Shown here piece after piece: positions 1-8,232 of a DNA stretch of 54,308 nucleotides. How positions within the stretch are numbered: the first letter of the stretch is position 1; every line of letters starts with the position of its first letter. Location: NCBI GenBank assembly GCA_028874995.1, contig JAPPGM010000052.1, positions 1 to 54,308 of the forward strand. The letters run 5' to 3'. The notes under the pieces are model-generated. The model was not told the origin of the DNA, made no database searches, and saw only the letters and a list, made by a program, of their open reading frames with translations. The position numbers and the translations under genes are program-made. The stretch is from Gemmatimonadota bacterium (GTDB lineage: Bacteria > Gemmatimonadota > Gemmatimonadetes > Longimicrobiales > Gaopeijiaceae).

Positions 1-459
1 GTCCCGAGCGGCGAGATGACGACGATCTTCGAGGCGTCGGAGCGGTACCGCGCGACCGGAACGCCGCTGGTCGTGATCGCGGGGCGGGAGTACGGGACGG
101 GGAGTTCGCGCGACTGGGCTGCGAAGGGGACGTATCTCCTCGGGGTCAGGGCGGTGATCGCGGAGAGCTACGAGCGCATCCACCGTTCGAACCTGGTGGG
201 GATGGGCGTGCTGCCGCTGGAGTTCGAGGAGGGGGAGGGTGCGGAGACGCTGGGGTTGACGGGGTTCGAGGTCTACGACGTGACCGGGATCGCGGGGGGG
301 CTGGAGCCGGGCGGGGAGGTGGCGGTGCGCGCGACGCGGCGTGACGGGTCGGTCGTCGACTTCGCCGCCACGGTCCGGCTGGATTCGGAGGTCGAGGTCG
401 AGTACTACCGCAACGGGGGCATCCTGCACGCGGTGTTGAGGAGGCTGGCGGCCCGGTAG
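1..459 (+). CDS. acnA: Aconitate hydratase, C-terminal fragment (5' end outside window)
   Basis: The reading frame is open from base 1, so only the last 152 codons are present. They form the swivel domain of an AcnA/IRP1-type aconitase, which isomerises citrate and isocitrate in the TCA cycle. The motif [16 protein letters not shown], with the active-site Arg and Ser residues, is present, followed by the family features [18 protein letters not shown] and a C-terminal YYRNGGIL. The [4Fe-4S] cysteines would lie upstream and cannot be checked. The TCA genes mdh (20529-21452) and icd (47868-49103) are also in this window but not clustered with it. The next gene starts 20 bases downstream on the same strand, so co-transcription is plausible. 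Confidence 0.95.
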   Translation, partial: VPSGEMTTIFEASERYRATGTPLVVIAGREYGTGSSRDWAAKGTYLLGVRAVIAESYERIHRSNLVGMGVLPLEFEEGEGAETLGLTGFEVYDVTGIAGGLEPGGEVAVRATRRDGSVVDFAATVRLDSEVEVEYYRNGGILHAVLRRLAAR

Positions 460-479
460 CGGCCGCGCCACGGATCGCG

Positions 480-1226
480 ATGCCGCACGACGACCCCGCC
501 GGCCGAGACCGGCCCCGCCGCTACAGCGACGCGGAGGTCAGGCGTCTCCTGAAGTACGCCGCCGAGCGGCAGCAGTCGGACGAGGCCGGTGGAGCCGGTG
601 GCCGTCAGGGCGGCGGGATGACGCTGGCCGCACTGCAGGAGGTGGCCGCGGAGGCCGGGATCGAGCCCCGCTACGTGCAGCTGGCCGCGGCCCGCATCGA
701 CAGCCCGGAGCCCACGGGACTGGAACACTCGCTGGCCGGCACCGCCCTCCTGGTGCGCGCGGAGCGGATCGTCCCGGGCGAGCTGCGGGAGGAGGACTAC
801 GAGCAGGTCGTCGCGGAGATCCAGATGGCCACCGATGTACCGGGAGACACGACGATGGTCGGACGCACCCTGACATGGAGATCCGTCACCTCGGAGCACC
901 AGTTGCGCTCTCTCCAGGTGACGGTGGCGTCGCGCAACGGCGAGACGCGCATCCAGGCCGAAGAACGCCTGCACGGGTACGCGGGAATGCTCTATGGTAG
1001 CGTAGTGGGCGGCGGCGGCATGGGTGTCGGTTTCGGCGTCGGTTTCGGCGTCGGTCTGGGCGCGCTGGGCTCGGCGCTCTTCGCCGCGGCCTTCCCCGTG
1101 ACCGTCATCGGAGGCCTGTACGTGGCGATGCGCCAGGTCATGAAATCGGTAGGACGCAAGCGTCGCGAGGAGCTGGACGGCCTGGTGGACCGGATCGTGG
1201 AGTGCGTCCAGCGGGCGCCGCGCTGA
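480..1226 (+). CDS. Hypothetical membrane protein with glycine-zipper segment
   Basis: A 248-residue protein with no family I can name. The N-terminal ~60 residues are polar and Arg/Asp-rich and contain a predicted helical stretch (SDAEVRRLLKYAAER). A segment around residues 46-70 (MTLAALQEVAAEAGIEPRYV) looks like a small helical domain. Residues about 178-222 are hydrophobic: a glycine-zipper stretch made of GVGF repeats, then ALFAAAFPVTVIGGLYVAM, consistent with one or two membrane segments. A basic amphipathic tail follows. No signal peptide is seen, so it is probably an inner-membrane protein with a large cytoplasmic N-terminus. The ATG at 480 lies 20 bases after the aconitase stop; the ribosome binding site is weak. 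Confidence 0.7.
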   Translation: MPHDDPAGRDRPRRYSDAEVRRLLKYAAERQQSDEAGGAGGRQGGGMTLAALQEVAAEAGIEPRYVQLAAARIDSPEPTGLEHSLAGTALLVRAERIVPGELREEDYEQVVAEIQMATDVPGDTTMVGRTLTWRSVTSEHQLRSLQVTVASRNGETRIQAEERLHGYAGMLYGSVVGGGGMGVGFGVGFGVGLGALGSALFAAAFPVTVIGGLYVAMRQVMKSVGRKRREELDGLVDRIVECVQRAPR

Positions 1227-1287
1227 GGCGCCAGGGCTTGGCGGCCACGGGAATCGCCCCACGCCGGCGGCCAGAAAAGTATACTAT

Positions 1288-1316
1288 ACATTACATCTTG
1301 TAATGTTGACATTACA
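1288..1316. promoter_or_regulatory. Three alternating 8-bp operator half-sites upstream of the S9 peptidase gene
   Basis: ACATTACA (1288-1295), TGTAATGT (1299-1306) and ACATTACA (1309-1316) are perfect inverted copies, separated by 3 and 2 bases. They sit in an AT-rich island (about 1273-1320) inside very GC-rich DNA. A perfect -35-like TTGACA overlaps the array at 1306-1311 and a TATACT -10-like box lies just upstream at 1280-1285. I could not pair either with a convincing partner element. The ATG of the peptidase gene is at 1435. The symmetry implies a dimeric repressor; the ACA/TGT symmetry is compatible with PadR or BlaI/CopY-type winged-helix regulators, but the regulator is not in this window. 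Confidence 0.6.
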
Positions 1317-1434
1317 TTCCAAGCAGGTGCGCAAAGCGGTCCCACCCGGATGGCCCACTGGCAGCAGCCGAGGAGTCCACCACCCGTTCGGCACCCATCA
1401 AGTCAAGTCCCCCGTAGAACTCCGGAGCCACAGT

Positions 1435-3837
1435 ATGTCGCGCCCCATCCGCCCACCTGCCACCCACGCCCTCTGCCCCCGTCTCGGTCCCGCCCTATTG
1501 GTCCTCGCGGCCCTGGCGACCGCCGTCGCAAGTCCCGCCCCCACCCTCGCGCAGACCGTCGACTACTCCCGCGCCGAGCGTTTTCTCACCTGGAACACGC
1601 AGCCCCTCATCGCGGGAGCCGGCGTCAGCCCGAACTGGATGGAGACCGGCGACACCGACCGCTTCTGGTACAGGAACAACACCGGGTCGGGCTACGAGTT
1701 CATCCTGGTGAACCCGGCCGCCGCAAGCCGCGAACGGCTCTTCGACCACTACCGGCTGGCCAGCGCCATGTCGCTCGCCAACGACACCAGCTACGTCCCC
1801 GAGAAGCTGCCCTTCAGCACCTTCCGCTTCGGTGACACCGAGAGCGAGATCGAGTTCACGACCGGCGGCAGGCGCTTTCTCTGCGACATCGCCGGGTACG
1901 CCTGCACCGTCGCCGACACGCTCCCTTCGCGGACCGCATTCGTGGAGTCGCCCGACGGGCGCTGGGAGGCGTTCGCGCACGAGTACAACCTGTATGTGCG
2001 CCCCGCGGAGGGCGGCGACTCGATCCAGCTCACCACCGACGGTGAGAAGTACTACGCCTACGGCTACAACGAGCCCAGCCCCAACCAGCAGCGCCGGGGG
2101 GGCGGGGCACGGCGTCCCACGCTCTCCTGGTCACCGGATTCCCGCTACATAGCCGTCTCCCGGCGGGACGAGCGCGACGTGGAGCACATGCACTACATCT
2201 CCTACACGCAGCAGCGCCCCCGTCACTTCTCCCAACCGTACGCGCTGCCGGGCGATTCGGTGATCCCGCTGCCGACCGTCCACATCCTGGCACTCGAGGA
2301 GACCGGCCCGGCCGACGGCGGCGATCCAGGCCTGCGCGCGGCAGCCAACCACCAGGTCGAAGTCGCGCCAACGCCGCATCAACTCTCCTTCCGGGGCTCC
2401 GCTCCCGATTCGGCGTGGAGTGCCGACGGGACGAGGCTGCACGTCAACTACTTCACCCGTGGATCCCAGCGAGTGCTCCTGGCCGAAGTCGACGCCGCGA
2501 CGGGCACGTCCCGGGTGATTCTGGGCGACTCCACCCGGACCTTCGTCTCGCTCGGGCACCGGGGCGGCGGTTCCAGCGGGGGCACCCCGTCGTGGTACGT
2601 CTCCGAGAGCGGCGACGACGTGATCTGGTGGTCGGAACGCGACGGATGGGGACACCTCTACCGCTTCGACGGCGAGGGGAACCTGAGGAACCGCATCACT
2701 TCGGGGCCGTGGGTGGTGGGCGAGGTCCTCCATGTGGACGAGACGCGCCGGCGCATCCACTTCGTCGCGCGCGGCCGCGAACCCGGGCGGAATCCGTACT
2801 ACGCCCACCTCTACCGGGTCGGGTTCGACGGCTCGGACCTCACGCTGCTCACGCCCGAGGACGCCAACCACGAGATCGTGTTCTCGCCGAGCGGCGACCA
2901 CTTCGTGGATACTTACTCGCGCATCGAGCAGGCGCCGGTCATCGTCCTGCGTCGCGCCAACGACGGCCGCATCGTGCTGGAGCTGGAGCGGGCCGACATC
3001 TCCGCGCTCGAGGAACTCGGCTTCGCCCCGGCGGAGGTGTTCTCGGCGAAGGCGCGCGACGGCATCACCGATCTGTACGGGGTGCTCTATCTGCCCCCCG
3101 GCCTCGACGAGAACGCGAAGTACCCGATCATCTCGCACATCTACCCGGGACCCCAGGTCGGCAGCGTCGGCGCGTGGGCGTTCAAGGGTGGCGGAGAGAA
3201 CTTCGCGCTGGCGCAGCTCGGCTTCGTGGTGGTGCAGATCGACCACCTCGGGACGCCGCACCGCTCAAAGGCGTTCCACGACAGCTACTACGGCAACTTC
3301 ATCGACAACGGCATCCCCGACCACATCGCGGTGATCAAGCAGCTCGCCGCCCGCTATCCGTTCATCGACCTGGACCGCGTGGGAATCTACGGGCACTCGG
3401 GCGGCGGTTTCGCCTCCACCGACGCCATCCTGCGCTTCCCCGAGTTCTTCAATGTGGCCGTCTCCGGAGCCGGCAACCACGACAACCGCAGCTACAACAT
3501 CTACTGGGCCGAGAAGTACCAGGGGGTCATGCAGTCCGACTCCGGCGGCGGGGACAACTTCGAGTCCGCGGCGAACAAGACGTACGCCGCGAACCTCGAA
3601 GGCAAACTGCTGCTCATGCACGGCGACATGGACGACAACGTGCACCCCGCCATGACCGTCCAGCTGGTCGACGAGCTGATCAAGGCAAATCGCGACTTCG
3701 ACTTCATATGGGCGCCGAACCGGGCGCACGGCCTGAACGAGCCCTACTTCATCCGGCGGCGCTGGGACTATTTCGTGCGGCACCTGCTGGGGGCCGAACC
3801 GCCGAGCCGGTACGAGATCACGAGGCCGACGGGGTAG
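1435..3837 (+). CDS. Secreted S9 family peptidase, dipeptidyl peptidase IV-like
   Basis: An 800-residue serine peptidase of the prolyl oligopeptidase clan, expected to remove N-terminal dipeptides (often Xaa-Pro) from peptides in the periplasm or outside the cell. The ATG at 1435 is chosen because it opens a signal peptide (PALLVLAALATAVASPAPTLAQ). An upstream in-frame ATG at 1303 would add an implausible leader and sits inside the operator. Residues ~50-540 form the beta-propeller, and the C-terminal ~260 residues form the alpha/beta hydrolase domain. The triad is readable: Ser655 in GHSGG, Asp733 in HGDMDDNVH, and His765 in NRAHGL. Its own AT-rich operator region suggests regulated expression as a single unit; the next gene converges on it. 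Confidence 0.93.
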   Translation: MSRPIRPPATHALCPRLGPALLVLAALATAVASPAPTLAQTVDYSRAERFLTWNTQPLIAGAGVSPNWMETGDTDRFWYRNNTGSGYEFILVNPAAASRERLFDHYRLASAMSLANDTSYVPEKLPFSTFRFGDTESEIEFTTGGRRFLCDIAGYACTVADTLPSRTAFVESPDGRWEAFAHEYNLYVRPAEGGDSIQLTTDGEKYYAYGYNEPSPNQQRRGGGARRPTLSWSPDSRYIAVSRRDERDVEHMHYISYTQQRPRHFSQPYALPGDSVIPLPTVHILALEETGPADGGDPGLRAAANHQVEVAPTPHQLSFRGSAPDSAWSADGTRLHVNYFTRGSQRVLLAEVDAATGTSRVILGDSTRTFVSLGHRGGGSSGGTPSWYVSESGDDVIWWSERDGWGHLYRFDGEGNLRNRITSGPWVVGEVLHVDETRRRIHFVARGREPGRNPYYAHLYRVGFDGSDLTLLTPEDANHEIVFSPSGDHFVDTYSRIEQAPVIVLRRANDGRIVLELERADISALEELGFAPAEVFSAKARDGITDLYGVLYLPPGLDENAKYPIISHIYPGPQVGSVGAWAFKGGGENFALAQLGFVVVQIDHLGTPHRSKAFHDSYYGNFIDNGIPDHIAVIKQLAARYPFIDLDRVGIYGHSGGGFASTDAILRFPEFFNVAVSGAGNHDNRSYNIYWAEKYQGVMQSDSGGGDNFESAANKTYAANLEGKLLLMHGDMDDNVHPAMTVQLVDELIKANRDFDFIWAPNRAHGLNEPYFIRRRWDYFVRHLLGAEPPSRYEITRPTG

Positions 3838-3864
3838 CTCGCCGGGCCTCCTCCACCAACTCGC

Positions 3865-4626
3865 CTACCGATCCTTGAGCGGCTCCTCGCCGCGCAGGGC
3901 CAACGGCGGGCCCAGCACCTCGCGCGCGACCACGAGCCGTCGCAGGTCGCGCACCGAACCAAGGCCCGGCCCTCCTCCTTCCCCACCCCACCCCACCTCC
4001 GCACGCCGACGTCGGCCATCGGCCACGGCCTCCGGCACCGCGGCGATCGCGGCCCGCTCCTCCGTCCAGGCGCGCTCCACCAGATCCCGCGCCTCCCGGG
4101 GCCGCACTTCACGCGAGCGCACCTCGACCGGCCGGGGCGACCTGTCACGACGGGGAACCACCGGCTTCGGTTGCGGCGGCGGCTCGGGCACCGCGACCGG
4201 CGCGGCGGCGGGTTGCGGCATCGGCTCGAACATCCGCTCTATCTGGCCACGCAGGGTCACCGGTTCGACGACCGGCGGGGGTGCAACGGGATCCAGGGTC
4301 GGCCGTTCAGGCAGCGGAGCCGACTCGTCCGGCACGTCCAGTTCCCATTTCACCTCCGGCGCACGAGGATCCACCTCTCTCTCCCGCACCCGCTGCTCGC
4401 GAATCGGGCGATCACCAACCTCTGGCGCCACCTCAAGCCCCTGTTCCTCCCCCCGCGGCAGGCGTTGCAACTCCTCGATCACCCCGGCCAGCGGGTCCGC
4501 CGGCCTGCGAGGTGCGGTCCCGTCCTCGAGCCCCTCCTCCTCCCCACGCCTCTTCCTGGCCATCTTGGCGAGCATCTCCATCAGCGCCGCGATCAGGAAG
4601 ATGGCCGCGATAAACCGGATATCCAT
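3865..4626 (-). CDS. Membrane-anchored proline-rich protein of the floA operon
   Basis: A 253-residue protein of unrecognised family. The N-terminus (IRFIAAIFLIAALMEMLAKM) is a single transmembrane anchor followed directly by basic KMARKRR, predicting a cytoplasmic tail. The tail is acidic and proline-rich (several PPP and PEPPPQP stretches around residues 100-155), then Arg/Glu-rich with helical potential (residues ~165-200). It is the last gene of the minus-strand nfeD-floA group, 61 bases after floA, so it may act with the flotillin-like scaffold. In Bacillus subtilis the third gene, yqfB, is small and unrelated as far as I can tell. Low complexity makes homology assignment by eye unsafe. 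Confidence 0.7.
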   Translation of the reverse strand: MDIRFIAAIFLIAALMEMLAKMARKRRGEEEGLEDGTAPRRPADPLAGVIEELQRLPRGEEQGLEVAPEVGDRPIREQRVREREVDPRAPEVKWELDVPDESAPLPERPTLDPVAPPPVVEPVTLRGQIERMFEPMPQPAAAPVAVPEPPPQPKPVVPRRDRSPRPVEVRSREVRPREARDLVERAWTEERAAIAAVPEAVADGRRRRAEVGWGGEGGGPGLGSVRDLRRLVVAREVLGPPLALRGEEPLKDR

Positions 4627-4687
4627 GGTCCGCTAGCCCTCGGAAGAAACCCGTACTGCAGGATGGCGTCGATGCATCCCGGGACTC

Positions 4688-5677
4688 CTACTCGGTGGCC
4701 ACCGGCCCGTCGGGATCACCCTCCGCGATGGCCCGGCGCATGTGGGTGTCCGACTCGATGTTGCGGTAGCGGGCGTAGTCCATGATCCCCATGTTGCCGC
4801 TGCGGAACGCATCGGCCATCGCCAGCGGGATCTTCGCCTCGGCCGCGATCACCTCGGCGCGCATCTCCTCCACGCGCGCCTTCATCTCCTGCTCAGCGGC
4901 CATCGCCATGGCGCGGCGCTCCTCCGCCCGGGCCTGCGCGATGCGCTTGTCGGCCTCCGCCTGGTCCGTCTGCAGTTCGGCGCCGATGTTCTTGCCGACA
5001 TCCACGTCGGCGATGTCGATCGACAGGATCTCGAAGGCGGTGCCCGAGTCCAGGCCCTTCTGCAGCACGGTCTTGGAGATGGCGTCCGGGTTCTCCAGCA
5101 CCTTCTTGTGCGTGTCGGCGGAGCCGATCGTCGAGACGATTCCCTCGCCCACCCGCGCCAGGATCGTCTCCTCTCCCGCGCCGCCGACGAGGCGGTTGAT
5201 GTTCGCGCGCACCGTGACCCGCGCGATGGCGATCAGCTGGATTCCGTCCTTGGCCATCGCGGCCACCCGCGGCGTCTGCACCACCTTGGGGTTCACCGAC
5301 ACCTGCACGGCCTCGAAGACGTCGCGTCCGGCCAGGTCGATCGCGGCGGCCCGCTGAAACGGCAGGTCGATCGTGGCCTTGTCGGCGCTGATCAGCGCGC
5401 GCACCACCCGGTCGACATCGCCGCCGGCCAAGTAGTGCGCCTCCAGGTGGGAGACGTCGAGGGGCAGCCCGGCCTTGGTCGAGGCGATCAGCGGCCGCAC
5501 CACCGCGGGTGGGCTGACCTTGCGCAGGCGCATGCCGATCAGGCTCCCCAGGCCGAGCCTGACCCGTGAGGAAACCGCCTCGATCCACAGGCGGACCGGC
5601 ACCGCCCAGAGGAGGAGCATGATGGCGAGCAGGCCCGCGAACAACAGGCCGAAAGTGGTGATCATGGTGGTGTCCAT
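4688..5677 (-). CDS. floA: Flotillin-like protein FloA (UPF0365/YqfA family)
   Basis: 329 residues, the usual length for this family. An N-terminal hydrophobic hairpin (about residues 6-27) anchors it in the inner membrane. A PHB/SPFH-like domain follows, with family features [30 protein letters not shown] and [15 protein letters not shown]. The C-terminal half is a Glu/Ala-rich coiled coil ([19 protein letters not shown]) that drives oligomerisation. FloA organises membrane microdomains and is regularly encoded next to an NfeD protease, as here (56-base gap). An AAGGA ribosome binding site precedes the ATG at 5677. Confidence 0.95.
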   Translation of the reverse strand: MDTTMITTFGLLFAGLLAIMLLLWAVPVRLWIEAVSSRVRLGLGSLIGMRLRKVSPPAVVRPLIASTKAGLPLDVSHLEAHYLAGGDVDRVVRALISADKATIDLPFQRAAAIDLAGRDVFEAVQVSVNPKVVQTPRVAAMAKDGIQLIAIARVTVRANINRLVGGAGEETILARVGEGIVSTIGSADTHKKVLENPDAISKTVLQKGLDSGTAFEILSIDIADVDVGKNIGAELQTDQAEADKRIAQARAEERRAMAMAAEQEMKARVEEMRAEVIAAEAKIPLAMADAFRSGNMGIMDYARYRNIESDTHMRRAIAEGDPDGPVATE

Positions 5678-5732
5678 GCGGAATTGCGTCCTTTACCCTT
5701 GAATTGATGACATGCTTCCGGCAGGCGGCGTC

Positions 5733-7112
5733 TCAGTCCCGATCGGCCGCCTGCCCTGATTTCGAGGCGCGCACTACGTGACGATACCCCTCGGCGCTGA
5801 GGATGCGAATGTGCGTGCCTTCCTCGATCCATTCGCTTTCGGAGACGACGTCCACTCTCTCGTCGCCGAAGAGCCCGACGCCGGCCGGGCGAAGGTCGGT
5901 GATCGCCACCCCTACCGACCCGACCAGCTCCGAACGCACCTCCGCCGACGTGTAGCCCTCGTCGCGGTCGGTGGACTCCCCGAGAATGACGCCGCTACGC
6001 CGCAGGCGCCAGCTGCCCGGAAGGTGGCGCAGCAGTGACCACGCGGTCATGCTCACCAGCACCATCGCGGCAAGCAGCACCGAGCCGGCCTGCACCAGGT
6101 CCGCCCTGGTGGGCAGGCTCCCGATCTGCGCCATGAAGAGGCCGCCCAGCAGAGCCGCGATCCCGGCAATCCCGAAGATGCCGAAACCGGGAACCACGAG
6201 GATTTCAACCAGAACCAGGACGACCCCCACGCCCACCAGGATGATGTCCTCGGCCCCGGCCAGTCCGACCAGCAGGTGCGCTCCGAAGAACAGCGCCAGT
6301 GAAATGAGCCCCGCCGCCCCCGCGAGCCCGAACCCCGCCGTCTTGACTTCGACGAGGAGCCCCAGGAAGCCGAGCGACAGGAGGAAGGGCGCGATCACCG
6401 GATTGGTGAAGAAGCGGACGATGCGCTCCGCCCAGTTCACGGTCGCTTCGGTGACATCCGTCGACGGCAACTCCAGCGCGGCCAGCACCCCGTCCCAGTC
6501 GGCCACTGACGTGGCGTAGCCCAGATCGACGGCTTCCCGCGTGGTCAGCGTCAGCAGCTTGCCACGCTCGACCACCCCGGGGATGGCCAGTTCCTCGTCC
6601 ACCATGGCCTCCGCAACCGCCGGGTCGAGACCCCGGGCCTCGCTCATCGCGCGCATCTGGGCCCGCATGGCGGACACCATCTTCTCCGACGCCTTGGTTC
6701 CGCTCCCGTCCACCGGCGTCGCCGCCCCCATTACGGCACCTTCCCGCATGAGCACGCGCTCGGTGGAGAGCGCGATCATCGCACCCGCCGAGTAGGCGTA
6801 CATGTTCACGAAGGCGTAGACCGGCACCCGCGACCTGCTCACCGCGCTCGTGATGCGGAGCGCGGCGTCCACGCGCCCCCCCTGCGTCTCTATGTCCAGG
6901 ACTACGGCCGCGACGCCCGCGGCCTCGGCCTCCTCGATCACCCGCTCGATGAAGGGGGCAAGTCCCATCTCGACCGTCCCGGTGACGGGCACGCGGACGA
7001 CCTGGCTCTGTCCCGCGGCCGGAGCGGCCAGCACGGACAAGGTCAGAAGCGCAAACGAACCCGCGCAAAGCCGGGTCGTGACCGGTGATTGGATATTGTT
7101 CATGGCGTTCAT
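5733..7112 (-). CDS. nfeD: NfeD family membrane-bound serine protease (long form)
   Basis: About 459 residues starting at ATG 7112 (a second ATG at 7103 is possible), giving a signal peptide (LCAGSFALLTLSVLAAPAAGQ). The frame runs further upstream, but that part has no family features. Residues ~30-230 are a ClpP/SppA-like domain with a nucleophile motif YSAGAMIAL and a downstream Lys-containing stretch (GTKASEKMV) that fits the Ser-Lys dyad known for NfeD1b proteases. Four to five transmembrane segments follow (~260-375). A C-terminal OB-fold NfeD domain (LVGSVGVAITDLRPAG) completes the architecture. The family cleaves membrane proteins of the stomatin/flotillin class, matching the neighbouring floA. 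Confidence 0.92.
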   Translation of the reverse strand: MNAMNNIQSPVTTRLCAGSFALLTLSVLAAPAAGQSQVVRVPVTGTVEMGLAPFIERVIEEAEAAGVAAVVLDIETQGGRVDAALRITSAVSRSRVPVYAFVNMYAYSAGAMIALSTERVLMREGAVMGAATPVDGSGTKASEKMVSAMRAQMRAMSEARGLDPAVAEAMVDEELAIPGVVERGKLLTLTTREAVDLGYATSVADWDGVLAALELPSTDVTEATVNWAERIVRFFTNPVIAPFLLSLGFLGLLVEVKTAGFGLAGAAGLISLALFFGAHLLVGLAGAEDIILVGVGVVLVLVEILVVPGFGIFGIAGIAALLGGLFMAQIGSLPTRADLVQAGSVLLAAMVLVSMTAWSLLRHLPGSWRLRRSGVILGESTDRDEGYTSAEVRSELVGSVGVAITDLRPAGVGLFGDERVDVVSESEWIEEGTHIRILSAEGYRHVVRASKSGQAADRD

Positions 7113-7297
7113 CCCCCGCTGTCTGCCCTGCCGGCCCCGATGCCGAAGGTGCTGCACCGGTTCGTGCGCAACCCGGCCGCTCGTCGCGAGCGACGCCGGC
7201 AGCCTCCTGTTCGAGTACGTGCGGCAGACTCCGAACAATCTACGGCGGCGAAGCCGAGTCCGCCCGCCGATCGGCCGGACTCCGGCCCGGGGCGGGG

Positions 7298-8053
7298 TCA
7301 AGGCAGCCTCACGCCCAGCAGCAGGCAGGCGTAGTACCCCCGCTGGATGGCCAGCGAGTACTGCTCCCGCCGGATGGCAATCCGGCTCCACCACGCCAGA
7401 CGGCGGGCGCGGGCCATGCCGACGGGTTCGGCACCGACCTCCGGCGGAGGAGGCCCGAGGGCGTCTTCGACAACCTCGGCGAGGGTCAGGGCCACGGAGC
7501 GAGGCGAGGTCTCGCGCAGTGCGTCGGCGGCTCGCACGCCGGCCAAGCCCGCCCGCGACCAATCCCCCACTCCTCTCGCCATCTCGGCCTCCCGCAGGAA
7601 TCGCCCGGCATCGTCGATCCGCGTGGTCAGGTGCGGCGGAAGGGATCCGCCGAACCGGCTCACCTCCGCCAAGGCTTCCCGCACCGACTCGGTCGCGACC
7701 CGCACCGCGACCGAATCGACGGTCAGCGGCAGCGCGGCGGCATCCAGGTAGACCACCTGCCGCAGGTCTCCCCCCACGGCCGTCCCGTGGTCCCAGGAGG
7801 CTTCCCACCGGTCCACGACCGCCATCACCTCGGCACCGGGCTGGCCGGTCCCGATCGCGTCCCCCAGACTCGGCAGAAGCTGTTCGATCTGTAGCGCCGG
7901 CCAGGTCCCGGACTCGACGACCCCGGATTCCACCTGGGTCAGCGTTTCCCGGCACCCGCCGAGCAGCGGCACGGCGATCACGGCGGCGGCGCGCACGCGG
8001 CGCCGGAGCGACCCCCTGGCACCCCGCGGCGCCACGATTCCGAGTTTCTGCAT
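7298..8053 (-). CDS. Putative lipoprotein of unknown function
   Basis: 251 residues from ATG 8053. The N-terminus has a basic region (SLRRRVR), a hydrophobic stretch (AAAVIAVPLLGG) and a Cys at residue 34 in the context LLGGC, consistent with a lipobox. The remainder is mostly helical (VDSVAVRVATESVREALAEVS and similar) with a degenerate alpha-hairpin character; no catalytic motif is visible and I do not recognise the family. It lies 185 bases upstream of nfeD on the same strand, so it may share the membrane-quality operon or be separate. A TACATT -10-like element ends only 6 bases before the ATG, suggesting a leaderless or near-leaderless transcript. Confidence 0.7.
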   Translation of the reverse strand: MQKLGIVAPRGARGSLRRRVRAAAVIAVPLLGGCRETLTQVESGVVESGTWPALQIEQLLPSLGDAIGTGQPGAEVMAVVDRWEASWDHGTAVGGDLRQVVYLDAAALPLTVDSVAVRVATESVREALAEVSRFGGSLPPHLTTRIDDAGRFLREAEMARGVGDWSRAGLAGVRAADALRETSPRSVALTLAEVVEDALGPPPPEVGAEPVGMARARRLAWWSRIAIRREQYSLAIQRGYYACLLLGVRLP

Positions 8054-8059
8054 TTGTCT

Positions 8060-8065
8060 AATGTA
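8060..8065 (-). promoter_or_regulatory. Possible -10 element close to the lipoprotein start
   Basis: TACATT on the minus strand (4 of 6 matches to TATAAT), with 6 bases (AGACAA) between it and the ATG at 8053. No good -35 is visible about 17 bases upstream. If real, the transcript starts at or next to the start codon. No Shine-Dalgarno sequence precedes this ATG. Confidence 0.3.
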
Positions 8066-8232
8066 ACGTGCCCGCCCCGCGCCAGCGGTCGCGCCCGGTT
8101 CCACGCCGACCCCATGTTATCTTTGTCACCGGTCCAGAACGCGGCGGAACCCCCTGCCGCGGGGCCTGTCCGGAGATATCCGCGGGTCCAACCCACCCGC
8201 ACGCTCGAGCCACACTCCAACACCGCGCCCTC

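Noticed and set aside
2131-3261. Long minus-strand reading frame (376 codons) inside the S9 peptidase gene
   Set aside because: It is a shadow of the real gene, typical of high-GC DNA; its product shows no recognisable domain while the plus strand encodes an intact peptidase with its triad.
7113-7955. N-terminal extension of the NfeD frame
   Set aside because: The frame stays open for about 280 codons but overlaps the lipoprotein gene in another frame and lacks conserved sequence; a signal peptide starts at 7112.
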